A stretch of DNA of 64,000 bases. Origin: Mucilaginibacter galii. GTDB taxonomy: Bacteria > Bacteroidota > Bacteroidia > Sphingobacteriales > Sphingobacteriaceae. A program made the position numbers and the translations under genes. The notes below the pieces were generated by a model, which saw only the letters and a list, made by a program, of their open reading frames with translations, did no database searches and was not told where the DNA came from. Where the stretch lies: the NCBI RefSeq assembly GCF_014635825.1, contig NZ_BMDO01000004.1:309710-373709 (forward strand). Direction: 5' to 3'. Numbering within the stretch: the stretch's first letter is position 1; each line of letters begins with the position of its first letter. Positions 63,972 through 64,000 of the stretch are shown here, in pieces.

Positions 63972-64000
63972 AAAGCGGAACTATTTGCAGACCTACCGCC
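63943..64000 (+). CDS. Start of an unidentified gene (3' truncated by the window)
   Basis: An ATG opens MRINTSDLTLKRNYLQTYR and stays open to the edge (19 codons). The peptide is too short for identification; the inverted repeats around it hint at a mobile-element or transposase gene, but that is only a guess. Confidence 0.25.
   Translation, partial: MRINTSDLTLKRNYLQTYR

Noticed and set aside
1..64000. CRISPR arrays, rRNA genes or complete insertion sequences
   Set aside because: No regularly spaced repeats, rRNA motifs or transposase with paired terminal repeats were seen.

Overview
The window looks like chromosomal DNA of a Bacteroidota soil or plant-polymer degrader, most likely Sphingobacteriaceae (Mucilaginibacter/Pedobacter-like). 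The evidence is a SusC/SusD pair with xylan-type glycoside hydrolases, many lipoproteins with Cys-Lys/Cys-Asn lipoboxes, TAnnTTTG promoter -7 elements, TPR-plus-HTH regulators and moderate GC. The genus is an inference from gene style only.

Layout. 1-9114: a xylan/glucuronide utilisation locus (truncated SusC, SusD, GH2 with a glucuronidase-type NxK motif, GH10 xylanase, GH3), facing an AhpD-like gene. 9693-21900: an accessory stretch of hypothetical secreted proteins, gene fragments and broken genes. It includes a SMI1/KNR4 (SUKH) pseudogene frameshifted in a run of six G, a DUF2630 protein, a YegD-type Hsp70, an ElaA-type acetyltransferase and an overlapping lipoprotein/TPR pair. 21899-28496: a six-gene cluster of four glycosyltransferases, an acyl-CoA dehydrogenase-like flavoprotein and a PIG-L deacetylase fused to a NodS-like methyltransferase. 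It looks like an undescribed amino-sugar or glycoconjugate pathway and is the main candidate for a new system. 28942-29464: a broken AraC gene and a tRNA-Ser(CGA) with a terminator.

29669-36187: a TetR-controlled tripartite RND efflux operon on the minus strand, with two matching operator-like dyads. 36290-43155: PAP2 phosphatase, GH115 alpha-glucuronidase, a lone receiver protein, an FAD/NAD(P)-binding protein and a small membrane protein. 43336-49044: a second RND efflux operon (adaptor, pump, outer-membrane channel) closed by a strong bidirectional terminator. 49113-56932: a lipoprotein, a TPR/HTH sensor-regulator, then a TonB-dependent receptor, a beta-helix lipoprotein and a beta-propeller phytase, preceded by a Pho-box-like direct repeat. 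This reads as a phytate/phosphate scavenging locus.

57063-63772: housekeeping-type genes: an NtrC-type regulator with a variant GAFTGA loop, RNase P RNA with its promoter and terminator, an ACC deaminase/D-cysteine desulfhydrase-like enzyme, an RluA/RluD pseudouridine synthase, a class IV aminotransferase, a small lipoprotein and cystathionine beta-synthase. The right edge holds a dispersed-type palindromic repeat, a second set of inverted repeats and the first codons of an unidentified gene.

All calls come from reading the sequence and remembered family motifs. No database search or structure prediction was run.
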